From assembly GCA_041551965.1 (NCBI GenBank), contig JBFELU010000053.1, forward strand, positions 1 to 18,857: a DNA stretch of 18,857 nucleotides, written 5' to 3'. Positions 1-5,798 of the stretch are shown here, piece by piece (position 1 is the stretch's first letter; every line of letters starts with the position of its first letter). Position numbers and translations under genes: made by a program. The notes under the pieces were generated by a model that worked only from the letters and a program-made list of their open reading frames with translations, ran no database searches and had not been told where the DNA came from. Source of the DNA: JBFELU01 sp041551965. Lineage in GTDB: Bacteria > Actinomycetota > Acidimicrobiia > Spongiisociales > UBA11373.

Positions 1-1
1 C

Positions 2-1027
2 CCTCTTGAAGATGACGTCGCTCCGCCTTCATCCACCTCGTCATCCACGACCACCACCACCACTCTGCCGGACGCAGTCGTCACCGATTTGATCGCCACC
101 GCCAACCGGGCCATCCGGGTCTTCGATGGCTTGTTCCTCGAGCTCATGGGCGGCACGGACGATCGCCGGGCGCCCGGGTACTGGACTTCGGCTCAACACG
201 CCGGCAGATACGAGGCCCTGCTCCGGGCCTCCGATTCCGGCGGGTATGACGTGGTCATGTTGGGATCCTCGCTGGCGGTCAGCGGATTCGATCCGGCGGC
301 GTTCGTCGAGCTCGACGGCCGCTCGGCCTTCAACGCAGGTTTGTCGGGGATGTCGGCGGAGCACCTGCCGATGTGGCTCGACAGCGTGCTGCGGCTGGCC
401 GACCCGCAGATGGCGGTCTACGCGCTCGCCCCGCGCGACGTTCAATCGTTCGACCGTATCGAGGGCTCCTGCATCGACGGAACCACCGAGTGGAAGTGGT
501 CGGAGGAGCTTCGGGAGACGGCTTTCGACCCGATCGAGGCTATCACCGGCGTTCGGTGGGAGGACCTCTTCTTCGGCGACCCGGCGCCGCATCCCGGCAC
601 CGCCTGGTATCGGGAGTCCTACGACGAGTTCGGGGGGCGCCTCTCGCACCCGCCGGCTTCGCCCGAGGAGATTCAGGCCTCGATCGAACTGCACCGCTGG
701 GAGGGTCCGTTTGACGTTTGCCCCGAGCGTCTGGAGGTGATCGCCGGCAACGTCGCTCGACTCAAGGACGATGGGCTCGACGTCGTGATCGTGTTCATGC
801 CGCTCTCCGGAGGACGCGTCGGGATGTTCGAGGGGGGTCGCGATGAGATCGCCGGCGTTCTCGCTGCCATGGAAGCGGCGGCCGTCTCCGGAGGCGCCGA
901 CGCCGTGCTCGACTTCAGCGCCCTGCTGCCCGATGAACAGTTCCGCGATCTGGCGCACGCCGACGGCGCCGGGGCCCGCGTCATCACCACCGAATTGGCG
1001 GCCCGCCTCGCCGACCTGGGGCTCTGA
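2..1027 (+). CDS. SGNH/GDSL hydrolase-like protein, 5' partial
   Basis: The reading frame is open from the first bases of the window, so the true start lies upstream; a TTG at 89 is only an internal codon. The first ~25 visible codons form a Ser/Thr-rich linker (around 29-64) of the kind that separates a signal peptide or membrane anchor from an outer domain in actinobacteria. The domain then has a beta-strand plus Ser box (DVVMLGSSLAVSGF, about 245-286), an Asn/Gly block (FNAGLSG) and a C-terminal DLAHADGAGA segment. Together these resemble the GxS block, the later Gly/Asn block and the DxxH block of SGNH/DltD-like hydrolases. Inference: an extracytoplasmic acyl-ester hydrolase or acyltransferase partner. 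The family is seen only through motifs and no substrate can be named. It converges on the next gene. Confidence 0.6.
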   Translation, partial: PLEDDVAPPSSTSSSTTTTTTLPDAVVTDLIATANRAIRVFDGLFLELMGGTDDRRAPGYWTSAQHAGRYEALLRASDSGGYDVVMLGSSLAVSGFDPAAFVELDGRSAFNAGLSGMSAEHLPMWLDSVLRLADPQMAVYALAPRDVQSFDRIEGSCIDGTTEWKWSEELRETAFDPIEAITGVRWEDLFFGDPAPHPGTAWYRESYDEFGGRLSHPPASPEEIQASIELHRWEGPFDVCPERLEVIAGNVARLKDDGLDVVIVFMPLSGGRVGMFEGGRDEIAGVLAAMEAAAVSGGADAVLDFSALLPDEQFRDLAHADGAGARVITTELAARLADLGL

Positions 1028-1059
1028 GGCGTCCCCCGCCGATGCCCAGTCGGCCGGTC

Positions 1060-1076
1060 CGACGGCGAGGCCGTCG
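1060..1076. terminator. Hairpin between convergent genes
   Basis: A perfect 7-bp stem (CGACGGC / GCCGTCG) with a GAG loop lies in the 68-bp gap between two convergent stop codons. The plus-side 3' flank is only moderately T-rich, so a bidirectional terminator is plausible but not certain. Confidence 0.4.
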
Positions 1077-1095
1077 AGGTGGTTCTTCCTCTCCG

Positions 1096-2268
1096 CTATT
1101 CGGCCGGCACTTCCATCGGGACGACATAGGTCTCCCCGTACCCGGTGAAGAGCAGATCGAAGTAGAGAAGGAGTTGTTCCCCCTCGGCGAGGGCCATGGA
1201 GCCGAGCGACCGTTGCGAGGCGGGGAACGCGTCGACCGTCCACCCGAATCCTTCTCCGGTCCCCTTCTCCCAGGCGATACCGTCCTCACTGAACGCAAAA
1301 CCGTATCCCGTGGTGAAGCGGGAGGACCGTACGTTCGCGGTCGAATAGACCATCACGAAGCCGCCACCGGTGGCGACCACGTTGGGATCGAAGACCCGCT
1401 CGGCATCCCATGTGCCCGGCGTGGTAGCCAGCACCGGGTCGCCACCGGCGAAGAGGGGGTCGGTCGTGGACGGATCGTCGTGGCGGGTGAACACTGCGCC
1501 GTCGCTCGAGGTGGCGAGGCCGATGGACCGGTCGCCCAGTTGATCCTGGTCTCCGCGGTGGCCGTCGTACCACATCAAGTAGCCGTCGCCTGCGGGGAGC
1601 ACCATCGGATACCCGACGCCGCCCGAGTCCCACGCTTCCGATTCCCCGACGTCGAGCACCGGTTCCGGGTCGACGGTCCACGGACCCTCGGGTCCGGGCG
1701 CGGTGGCGCGGCCGATCACTGCGCGTCTCGTCGTCAATCCTCCGGAGGTGTGGAAGAACATCGCCCAGGTGCCGTCGTCGAGGATCACGGCGCTGGAGGG
1801 ATAGATGAAGCCCATGTTGTAGGGGACGTCCTCGGGCAGCAGGAGCCAATCCTCGGACGGCCGCGTCCAGGTGTACCCATCGGTCGAGGTGGCATGACCG
1901 ATCGCCAGGTTGGTGCCGTTGGCGTCACCGGCGGTGTAGAAGAAGTGGAAGACCCCGTCGTATTCCAGGACGGCGCCTGCCAAGGCGTGGGTGCGACCCC
2001 ACGAGTCGCGGTCGAGAACCATCACCAGGTCCCCGGCGAATGGACGAGCGGCCTCCGTAGTCGTGGTGGTGACCATCGTGGTGGTGGTGGTCGTGACGAC
2101 GGTGGTCTCCGCCACCGTGCTGGTGGCCGGTTCGGTCGTGGTGGTAGCCGATTCGGCCGACGTGGTCGATGCGGCGGCGGCCTGTGAAGTCTCGGCCGAG
2201 TCGTCATCACCACATGCAGCGGCCACCAGCGACAGAGTCAGGATTGCGACGACGATCGGGTTTCGCAT
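1096..2268 (-). CDS. Lipoprotein with five-bladed beta-propeller (GH43/GH32-like)
   Basis: 390 aa. The N-terminus is a lipoprotein signal peptide (MRNPIVVAILTLSL, then VAAAC with Cys19), followed by an acidic GDDD and a long Ser/Thr/Ala linker (about 24-75). The rest holds about five repeated units, each with a hydrophobic strand such as GVFHFFYTA or GYLMWYDG followed by a [G/A]-[H/R/L]-A-T-S-x-D-G-x-x-[W/F] turn. This is the pattern of five-bladed propellers of the GH43/GH32/GH130 type. Role by inference: a surface-anchored glycan-binding or glycan-cleaving protein. I cannot confidently place the three catalytic acids, so it may not be a catalyst. The start is ATG with GGGGAGG 6 nt upstream. 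A good promoter lies at 2296-2323. Confidence 0.75.
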   Translation of the reverse strand: MRNPIVVAILTLSLVAAACGDDDSAETSQAAAASTTSAESATTTTEPATSTVAETTVVTTTTTTMVTTTTTEAARPFAGDLVMVLDRDSWGRTHALAGAVLEYDGVFHFFYTAGDANGTNLAIGHATSTDGYTWTRPSEDWLLLPEDVPYNMGFIYPSSAVILDDGTWAMFFHTSGGLTTRRAVIGRATAPGPEGPWTVDPEPVLDVGESEAWDSGGVGYPMVLPAGDGYLMWYDGHRGDQDQLGDRSIGLATSSDGAVFTRHDDPSTTDPLFAGGDPVLATTPGTWDAERVFDPNVVATGGGFVMVYSTANVRSSRFTTGYGFAFSEDGIAWEKGTGEGFGWTVDAFPASQRSLGSMALAEGEQLLLYFDLLFTGYGETYVVPMEVPAE

Positions 2269-2295
2269 TGAACCTCCCCTTCCCGATGTGAAGGA

Positions 2296-2323
2296 AAACT
2301 AGGGGCTCGACCCCCAGGGCCAA
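2296..2323 (-). promoter_or_regulatory. Promoter of the propeller lipoprotein
   Basis: Read on the minus strand: -35 TTGGCC (2318-2323), 16-bp spacer, -10 TAGTTT (2296-2301). The start codon is at 2268, leaving a leader of about 20 nt that contains the Shine-Dalgarno sequence. The spacer itself holds the inverted repeat GGGG-CTCGA-CCCC. Confidence 0.5.
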
Positions 2324-2339
2324 AGGGCCGAAAGTCCCT
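2324..2339 (-). promoter_or_regulatory. GGGACT-type palindrome (DosR-like box?)
   Basis: Minus strand AGGGACTTTCGGCCCT is an imperfect palindrome (AGGG-C....G-CCCT) sitting immediately upstream of the -35 hexamer. The GGGACT half-site and its position resemble the dyads bound by DosR-type hypoxia/redox regulators in mycobacteria. The resemblance is by eye. No such regulator is encoded in the window. Confidence 0.35.
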
Positions 2340-2392
2340 CTCGTTCGGTAGCCGGGGTGCCGCTTGAGAACTAGCCGGTCTGCAGAGTCGTC

Positions 2393-2536
2393 TCAGTAGC
2401 CCCGCCAGCGAGGAGGCTGCCTGGGATGCGGCTTCGGGTTGTGTTGCTGATCCTCCGCTGCCTTCAGTTGCGCTGCAGTTCTTCGATCTCTGAGTCTTTG
2501 GAGCCAGGCGGCGACCCCTCCCGGGAGCAGGCGCAT
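2393..2536 (-). CDS. Small basic protein, unknown (47 aa)
   Basis: The ATG at 2536 is preceded by AAAGGAGGG 8 nt upstream, one of the strongest Shine-Dalgarno matches in the window. The 47-aa product begins MRLLPGGVAAWLQRLRDRR, a short amphipathic Arg-rich helix. It continues through an Ala/Glu/Gln stretch (AAQLKAAEDQQ) and ends in a Pro/Arg/His-rich tail (NPKPHPRQPPRWRGY). No family is recognised. It lies just outside the tRNA-derived repeat at 2692-2743. Reading frames that extend it upstream run into tRNA sequence and are not real. The ribosome binding site supports translation, but no homology does. Confidence 0.4.
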   Translation of the reverse strand: MRLLPGGVAAWLQRLRDRRTAAQLKAAEDQQHNPKPHPRQPPRWRGY

Positions 2537-2691
2537 GGCGAGCCCTCCTTTGGATTCACAGCGAAGGCTACGCGAGCATTGGTGACTGGTGGAACGAGCG
2601 CCGCCAAGCGTGCTGGCCCCTGTTGACCAAGAGCGAGAACGGTTCACAAGCAGCAGGAGGTCGAGACGCGGACGGCCCTTGACTCCAGTCC
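2537..2691. other. Non-coding stretch next to the island
   Basis: 155 bp between the small ORF and the island repeat. I see no gene, RNA or clear promoter here apart from the ribosome binding site of the small ORF. Confidence 0.4.
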
Positions 2692-2743
2692 TGGGTGGTG
2701 GAGCTGAGGGGATTTGAACCCCTGACCCCTTGCATGCCATGCA
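2692..2743 (-). repeat. Attachment-site copy: 3' part of tRNA-Ala (distal end)
   Basis: 52 bp identical to 4292-4343. It matches tRNA-Ala(GGC) from the 5' anticodon stem through the T arm, acceptor 3' strand and CCA, plus 4 bp beyond. The tRNA 5' part is missing; from 2744 the sequence diverges completely. This is the usual signature of site-specific integration into a tRNA 3' end, with this copy as the displaced end. Confidence 0.8.
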
Positions 2744-2984
2744 TTACGGGGCCGGATCGCGTTACCCCAGGTCAGAGGCCCTGAATCGCCGGATCGCCTT
2801 ATGGGCTATGGGCTTCCTGACTGTTGGTGGGGGTTGGTGAGGGTGGGGGTGGTGTGTTGGTGGTGTGTTGGTGGTGTGTTGGTGGCTTGTTGGTGGTGCG
2901 CGATTCTGGGAGGAACCCACGGGCGTACGGCGGGTGTGGCGTGTTCGGTCCTGTGATCTCTCGGGAGCCTTCAGTGGAGTCCCG
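2744..2984. other. Non-coding island end with short repeats
   Basis: 241 bp between the distal attachment repeat and the lipoprotein stop codon. It holds the direct repeat GCCGGATCGC at 2751-2760 and 2788-2797, an ATGGGCT/ATGGGC doublet near 2802-2814, and an 11-bp tandem array at 2850-2893. Short direct repeats beside an attachment core are compatible with integrase arm sites, but this is a guess. I see no convincing gene on either strand. Confidence 0.4.
2850..2893 (+). repeat. 11-bp G/T-rich tandem repeat, 4 units
   Basis: Three perfect copies of TGGTGTGTTGG (2850-2860, 2861-2871, 2872-2882) and a fourth with two changes (TGGCTTGTTGG, 2883-2893). The flanks are also rich in GG runs, so the plus strand might form a two-layer G-quadruplex. 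It lies downstream of the lipoprotein stop codon. Confidence 0.75.
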
Positions 2985-3479
2985 TCACCTTTCGATCACC
3001 TCGATGACCACAGCCGGGTACGCCTGTTGGGCGGCGGGGTCGGCGCCTAGTAGTGAGTACCTGCCCACTGTGAGGTCTGTCGCGCTCTCGATCGTGGTGT
3101 GCGGCTGCTGTTCGGGGAAGTCCCATGTGCCCTCACTCCACGGGGGCGGGGTGTAGTGGTCAGCAGACCAGGCATATTCGTGTTCCACGGTGAAGACACC
3201 GTCTTCGGGCACCTCGATGCCATAGAAGTCGAAACCACCTTGATGGGCTGGGAGGTCGGACTTGTCGACATGACGGCCCCAAAAGAAGCCTGCCCTCACG
3301 TCGGATTGGTTCACGAGTGTGAACGTGACAGAACCGGCTGGCAGCGTCGCAGGCCCGTCGTAGGTCGCAGTGGTCCCATCGAAGGTGAGCGTCGGGTTCC
3401 CGTCACCCGACGTGTCGTCGTCCCCGCAGCCCACAGCAACCATCAGCAGGATCGTGACAAGGCCCACTGCCCGCCTCAT
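2985..3479 (-). CDS. Island lipoprotein, unknown function
   Basis: 164 aa from the ATG at 3479, preceded by an AAAGGGGGG-like ribosome binding site; longer frames run through the divergent promoter and are not credible. The signal is MRRAVGLVTILLMVAVGC with the lipobox Cys at 18, followed by GDDD, so it should be anchored to the outer face of the membrane. Next comes a beta-rich region (LTFDGTTATYDGPATLPAGS, then VTFTLVNQSD) that resembles the start of cupredoxin-like or immunoglobulin-like folds, where ATLPAG-xVTF is common. I see no clear Cu ligand set. The rest is rich in His, Trp and Tyr (FFWGRHVDKSD; YAWSADHYTPPPW). It is divergent from the secreted peptide gene at 3703 and is cargo of the tRNA-Ala island. 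Function unknown. Confidence 0.75.
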   Translation of the reverse strand: MRRAVGLVTILLMVAVGCGDDDTSGDGNPTLTFDGTTATYDGPATLPAGSVTFTLVNQSDVRAGFFWGRHVDKSDLPAHQGGFDFYGIEVPEDGVFTVEHEYAWSADHYTPPPWSEGTWDFPEQQPHTTIESATDLTVGRYSLLGADPAAQQAYPAVVIEVIER

Positions 3480-3528
3480 GACCACCCCCCTTTCCCACCA
3501 CCCCCCGTGAAACGCCCAATGAAGCGTA

Positions 3529-3592
3529 CCTGCGCGATCCAGCGAGGGTTGTGGAGTTGTTGTGGACTCGATGTGGACCCTGCGCGATTCAG
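3529..3592. repeat. Paired 14-bp direct repeats in divergent promoter region
   Basis: CCTGCGCGATCCAG at 3529-3542 and CCTGCGCGATTCAG at 3579-3592 have one mismatch and are exactly 50 bp apart. Between them TGTGGA occurs three times. The 223-bp region separates the two divergently transcribed cargo genes. A -10-like TACGCT for the minus gene overlaps the edge of the first repeat. This may be an operator pair; no binding protein is identified. Confidence 0.5.
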
Positions 3593-3702
3593 ATCCCTCC
3601 CAAGTGACCCCCACACTTGTCGCCGTGTCACCAGGGCTCCCGCACCACGCTGTTCGCGCGTGGGGTTGGGGGCGCGCTTCACAGTGGAAGGGAGGTGCAG
3701 TA

Positions 3703-4014
3703 ATGCGACGGCTTCTTGTTGTCGTGATTGTTGCCGCGCTGGTGGCTGGCACCGGAGCGGTGGCTGCGGCGGGGGTTCCAATGAACCCTGCTGAGAAGAT
3801 TTGCGAATCGGGGGGCGGCTACATCCAGCCGGGCGGTGACGTAACTTCTTGGGTGTGCGTCTTCGGACCTGTTCCCGTGGGTCCGTTCGTGGAGCAACTT
3901 AGAGCCATCGAAATCCTCTTCCCGGTATGTGAACATGCCTACGGGTTGCAGCCGTACGAGGATTGGGGGAGTGAGGGCGACTTCCTGCAGGTGCACTGCA
4001 AGCCGATCCCCTAG
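3703..4014 (+). CDS. Island secreted four-cysteine protein, unknown
   Basis: 103 aa. The ATG at 3703 has a clear AAGGGAGG site 7 nt upstream; the longer in-frame extension crosses the promoter region and is rejected. A Sec signal peptide (MRRLLVVVIVAALVAG, then TGAVAAAG) is followed by a mature domain of about 80 aa. Its four cysteines, at 34, 52, 76 and 99, would allow two disulfides, with Gly/Pro-rich segments between. It has no lipobox, so it is probably released or cell-wall retained. I do not recognise a family. Its stop codon directly abuts the start of recognisable integrase remnant, which suggests that a deletion junction lies there. Confidence 0.7.
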   Translation: MRRLLVVVIVAALVAGTGAVAAAGVPMNPAEKICESGGGYIQPGGDVTSWVCVFGPVPVGPFVEQLRAIEILFPVCEHAYGLQPYEDWGSEGDFLQVHCKPIP

Positions 4015-4259
4015 ATTCCGGTCGCCACGATTTGAGGCACAGCCATGCAGCCATCTGTATCCAGCAGGGTGTGCACCCCAAGGTGCTGCAAGAACGCCTC
4101 GGGCACGCCAGTATCCGCACCACGCTCGACACGTACGGCCACCTTTTCGACGGCATGGACGAGGCCGTCGCGAACACCCTCGAAGACGTGTTTCGGGCGT
4201 CGCGTGTTGGTGATTCGTTGGTGGCGGCCGATGCCGCGGTTATCGAACTAGGGTCCTGA
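4014..4259 (+). pseudogene. Tyrosine recombinase/integrase, C-terminal remnant
   Basis: The frame encodes HDLRHSHAAICIQQGVHPK (from 4026), then VLQERLGHASIRTTLDTYGH and LF. These are the last catalytic blocks of phage-type tyrosine integrases: the HxLRH box II, the LGH(A/S)S box and the nucleophile Tyr in TYGHLF. About 80 codons survive. The core-binding domain, the N-terminal arm-binding domain and the first catalytic Arg are absent. Homology begins within a few codons after the stop of the upstream secreted peptide gene, and no ribosome binding site precedes it. The stop at 4259 is 36 bp from the tRNA-Ala 3' end, the usual geometry for an integrase at its attachment site. It should be inactive. 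Confidence 0.8.
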
Positions 4260-4266
4260 CGCGACG

Positions 4267-4291
4267 AATCCCCTTGTGATTCAAGGGGATT
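4267..4291. terminator. Perfect 10-bp hairpin, bidirectional terminator candidate
   Basis: AATCCCCTTG-TGATT-CAAGGGGATT is a perfect 10-bp stem with a 5-nt loop. It lies between the convergent integrase remnant (+) and tRNA-Ala (-). The A/T pairs at the stem base give short U runs in both directions. It lies inside the island, immediately beside the 52-bp repeat. Confidence 0.65.
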
Positions 4292-4343
4292 TGGGTGGTG
4301 GAGCTGAGGGGATTTGAACCCCTGACCCCTTGCATGCCATGCA
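4292..4343 (-). repeat. Attachment-site copy within intact tRNA-Ala
   Basis: Second copy of the 52-bp direct repeat, identical to 2692-2743. It covers the tRNA 3' part (from the 5' anticodon stem onward), CCA and 4 bp beyond. Confidence 0.8.
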
Positions 4344-4372
4344 AGTGCTCTGCCAGCCTGAGCTACAGCCCC
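4296..4372 (-). tRNA. tRNA-Ala(GGC)
   Basis: Full cloverleaf on the minus strand. The acceptor stem GGGGCTG pairs with CAGCTCC (one G-U). The D arm is GCTC/GAGC. The anticodon stem CTTGC/GCAAG closes the loop ATGGCAT, giving anticodon GGC (Ala). The variable loop is 5 nt and the T arm is AGGGG-TTCAAAT-CCCCT. Discriminator A and an encoded CCA follow (77 nt with CCA). The 3' part is duplicated at 2692-2743, marking this gene as an integration target. Confidence 0.95.
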
Positions 4373-4383
4373 GTGAGGGCGGC

Positions 4384-4411
4384 ATTGTATCAGCGCCGCC
4401 GTCCCAGCCAA
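4384..4411 (-). promoter_or_regulatory. Promoter of tRNA-Ala
   Basis: Minus strand: -35 TTGGCT (4406-4411), 16-bp spacer, -10 TACAAT (4384-4389), 11 nt before the mature tRNA 5' end at 4372. This is the best sigma-70-type promoter match in the window. It shares the 53-bp gap with the divergent PPOX gene. Confidence 0.65.
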
Positions 4412-4425
4412 CACCGGAGGTCGCC

Positions 4426-4872
4426 ATGCCCCGCATGACCGATGAGGAGATCACCTCCTTCCTGTCCGAGCCGCTGATGTGCGTGTTCTCGGTGAGCCGG
4501 CCCGACAAGGGCCCGATCGCGGTGCCGCTCGCCTTCCTGTACCGCGAGGGGAAGTTCCTGTTGCAGACCGCGGCGACCTCGGTGCACGGGAAGGCGGCGA
4601 TCCGAGCCGGTCGGGCCACCGTGACGATCCACCACGAGCACTATGAAGGCACCCGGGCCCGGGAGCGCTACGTGATGGCCGAGGGTCCGGTGGCCTTCCA
4701 GGGGGAGGAGGGGCGGGATGCCCTCCTCCGGACGATCCTGGCCAAAGACCGGGGCGAGGAACACGCCGACGCCTGGCTGGCCGACTTCCTTCCCGAGGTC
4801 CAGGGCCAGGAGCTGCTCGTGCTCGAACCGGCCACCATCTCCGGCTTCGAGTGGGACACCTCGCTGGGCTAG
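4426..4872 (+). CDS. PPOX-class split-barrel flavin/F420-binding protein
   Basis: 148 aa. The ATG at 4426 has CGGAGG 6-7 nt upstream; an in-frame extension upstream would overlap the tRNA gene and is rejected. The N-terminus MTDEEITSFLSEPL, then a first strand (CVFSVSRPDKGPIAVPLAFL) and YREGKFLLQT followed by GKAAIRAGRATVTIH, is the standard opening of the pyridoxamine 5'-phosphate oxidase-like split barrel, which binds FMN or F420 as a dimer. Conserved sites include the xPIAVPL strand and the VTIHHE strand, followed by YVMAEGPVAF. In actinobacteria such proteins are often F420H2-dependent reductases or of unknown substrate. I cannot tell F420 from FMN here. It is convergent with the sulfotransferase gene, with 5 bp between the stops. 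Confidence 0.85.
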   Translation: MPRMTDEEITSFLSEPLMCVFSVSRPDKGPIAVPLAFLYREGKFLLQTAATSVHGKAAIRAGRATVTIHHEHYEGTRARERYVMAEGPVAFQGEEGRDALLRTILAKDRGEEHADAWLADFLPEVQGQELLVLEPATISGFEWDTSLG

Positions 4873-4877
4873 CTCGA

Positions 4878-5798
4878 TCAGCCCGACGGGCGGGCTCGCA
4901 GCGGATAGTGATACCGCAGCAATCCCGGCCAGGTGAGGGCGGTCACGGTCAACTTCGCCCCGCCGCTCATCTCCTCCCGCCACCCGACGTCGGGCCGGAT
5001 CTCGACGGTCCCGGTGCGAAAGCGGGCCGGGTTCCCCGCCGCGGTGTGGTTTGGGGGCAGCTCCACGGTCCGGTCCCGGATGACCCCCGAGAGGTCGCGG
5101 GGCTCGTCGAGCAACCGGGTGATGTGCTCCAGGGTTGCGGCGGGGTCGGCGGTGAAGTCCTCGTAGCGCAGCAGCATCGAGCGGGGTCGGAGACGAGTGC
5201 GGGCTCTGGTCGCGATCCAGTTGCGGGCCGCCCACGACACCGAGGAGCTGATGGGGCCGAAGCGGGGCATCTGGCGGGGCTCGTCCAGGTCGTATTGCAG
5301 CCGGCGGCGTGCCCACGAGTTGGCGACGGCGCGGGGGTCCCGCACCAGATGGACCACATGGGCGTCGATGCCGGGGATCAGGCCGAGCGGACCGGGCGCC
5401 GCCGCCCACTTGGAGGTGTCGATCAGCACCGGCGACCCGGTGATCTCGGCCACCGCCTGATAGAGGGCGCGCGACGCCTCGGCGTAGCCCTCGAGAGCCT
5501 GCCAGCGATCCAGGTAGCGGGTGCGGAGGGCCCGGGGCACCGAGCGCCACCGGTAGATCTGGTCGTGCCACCGGGCTGCCTGCTCGGGTTCGACACCGGC
5601 CCGGGTCGCGGCCTCGGACCACACCGGGCACCGGGGGATCGGCTCCCCACAGCCGCACTTGCGGCCCTCCGCGTAGCCCCGGCGCCACACGAAATGGAGC
5701 TCACCGACCCCGAAGTAGCCGGGGATGGCGCCGAGGGCGGCCCCGAGCAGGGTGCTGCCGCTGCGCCCCTTTCCCACGATGTAGAGGACCTTGGTCAC
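4878..5798 (-). CDS. PAPS-dependent sulfotransferase family protein
   Basis: 306 aa from GTG at 5798, which overlaps the upstream gene's stop as GTGA. The 5'-phosphosulfate loop is YIVGKGRSGSTLL (6-18) and the 3'-phosphate site is HLVRDPRAVANSW (150-162, with Arg153 and Ser161). IDTSK at 126-130 is a typical family block. A CGCGEPIPRCPVW segment (Cys48, Cys50, Cys57) matches the conserved cysteine cluster of many bacterial members of this family. Predicted reaction: transfer of sulfuryl from PAPS to a hydroxyl acceptor, perhaps a lipid or glycan. No substrate is evident. It is the last gene of a three-gene operon with a flippase-like membrane protein. Frames that extend the start upstream run antiparallel to nothing real and were not used. 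Confidence 0.85.
   Translation of the reverse strand: MTKVLYIVGKGRSGSTLLGAALGAIPGYFGVGELHFVWRRGYAEGRKCGCGEPIPRCPVWSEAATRAGVEPEQAARWHDQIYRWRSVPRALRTRYLDRWQALEGYAEASRALYQAVAEITGSPVLIDTSKWAAAPGPLGLIPGIDAHVVHLVRDPRAVANSWARRRLQYDLDEPRQMPRFGPISSSVSWAARNWIATRARTRLRPRSMLLRYEDFTADPAATLEHITRLLDEPRDLSGVIRDRTVELPPNHTAAGNPARFRTGTVEIRPDVGWREEMSGGAKLTVTALTWPGLLRYHYPLRARPSG

Larger units (their letters stand above)
2692..4343. mobile_element. 1.6-kb tRNA-Ala-integrated mini island
   Basis: The element is bounded by 52-bp direct repeats offset by exactly 1600 bp, the inner copy being part of the intact tRNA-Ala(GGC) gene. It contains a minus-strand lipoprotein gene, a plus-strand secreted peptide gene and the C-terminal remnant of a tyrosine integrase adjacent to the tRNA 3' end, the usual place for int in such islands. 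With no complete integrase, excision functions or replication genes it should be immobile on its own. It may be a deletion derivative of a larger element or a cassette moved in trans. A partial tRNA duplication without an element would not explain the integrase tail. Confidence 0.75.

Noticed and set aside
2041..2170. Repetitive GTGGTGGTG tract as a possible repeat element or CRISPR-like array
   Set aside because: It is the reverse of Thr/Ala codon runs encoding the lipoprotein linker; there are no spacers. No CRISPR array was seen anywhere.
2393..2740. 115-aa minus frame beginning MACKGSGVQIPSAPP
   Set aside because: Its N-terminus is translated tRNA-Ala sequence, a well-known false ORF; only the last 47 codons with their own ribosome binding site are kept.
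3480..3752. Upstream extension of the island lipoprotein
   Set aside because: It runs through the divergent promoter and into the secreted peptide gene, and would bury the signal peptide.
4281..4619. 112-aa minus frame through the tRNA-Ala gene
   Set aside because: Antisense to the PPOX gene and through the tRNA; same artefact.
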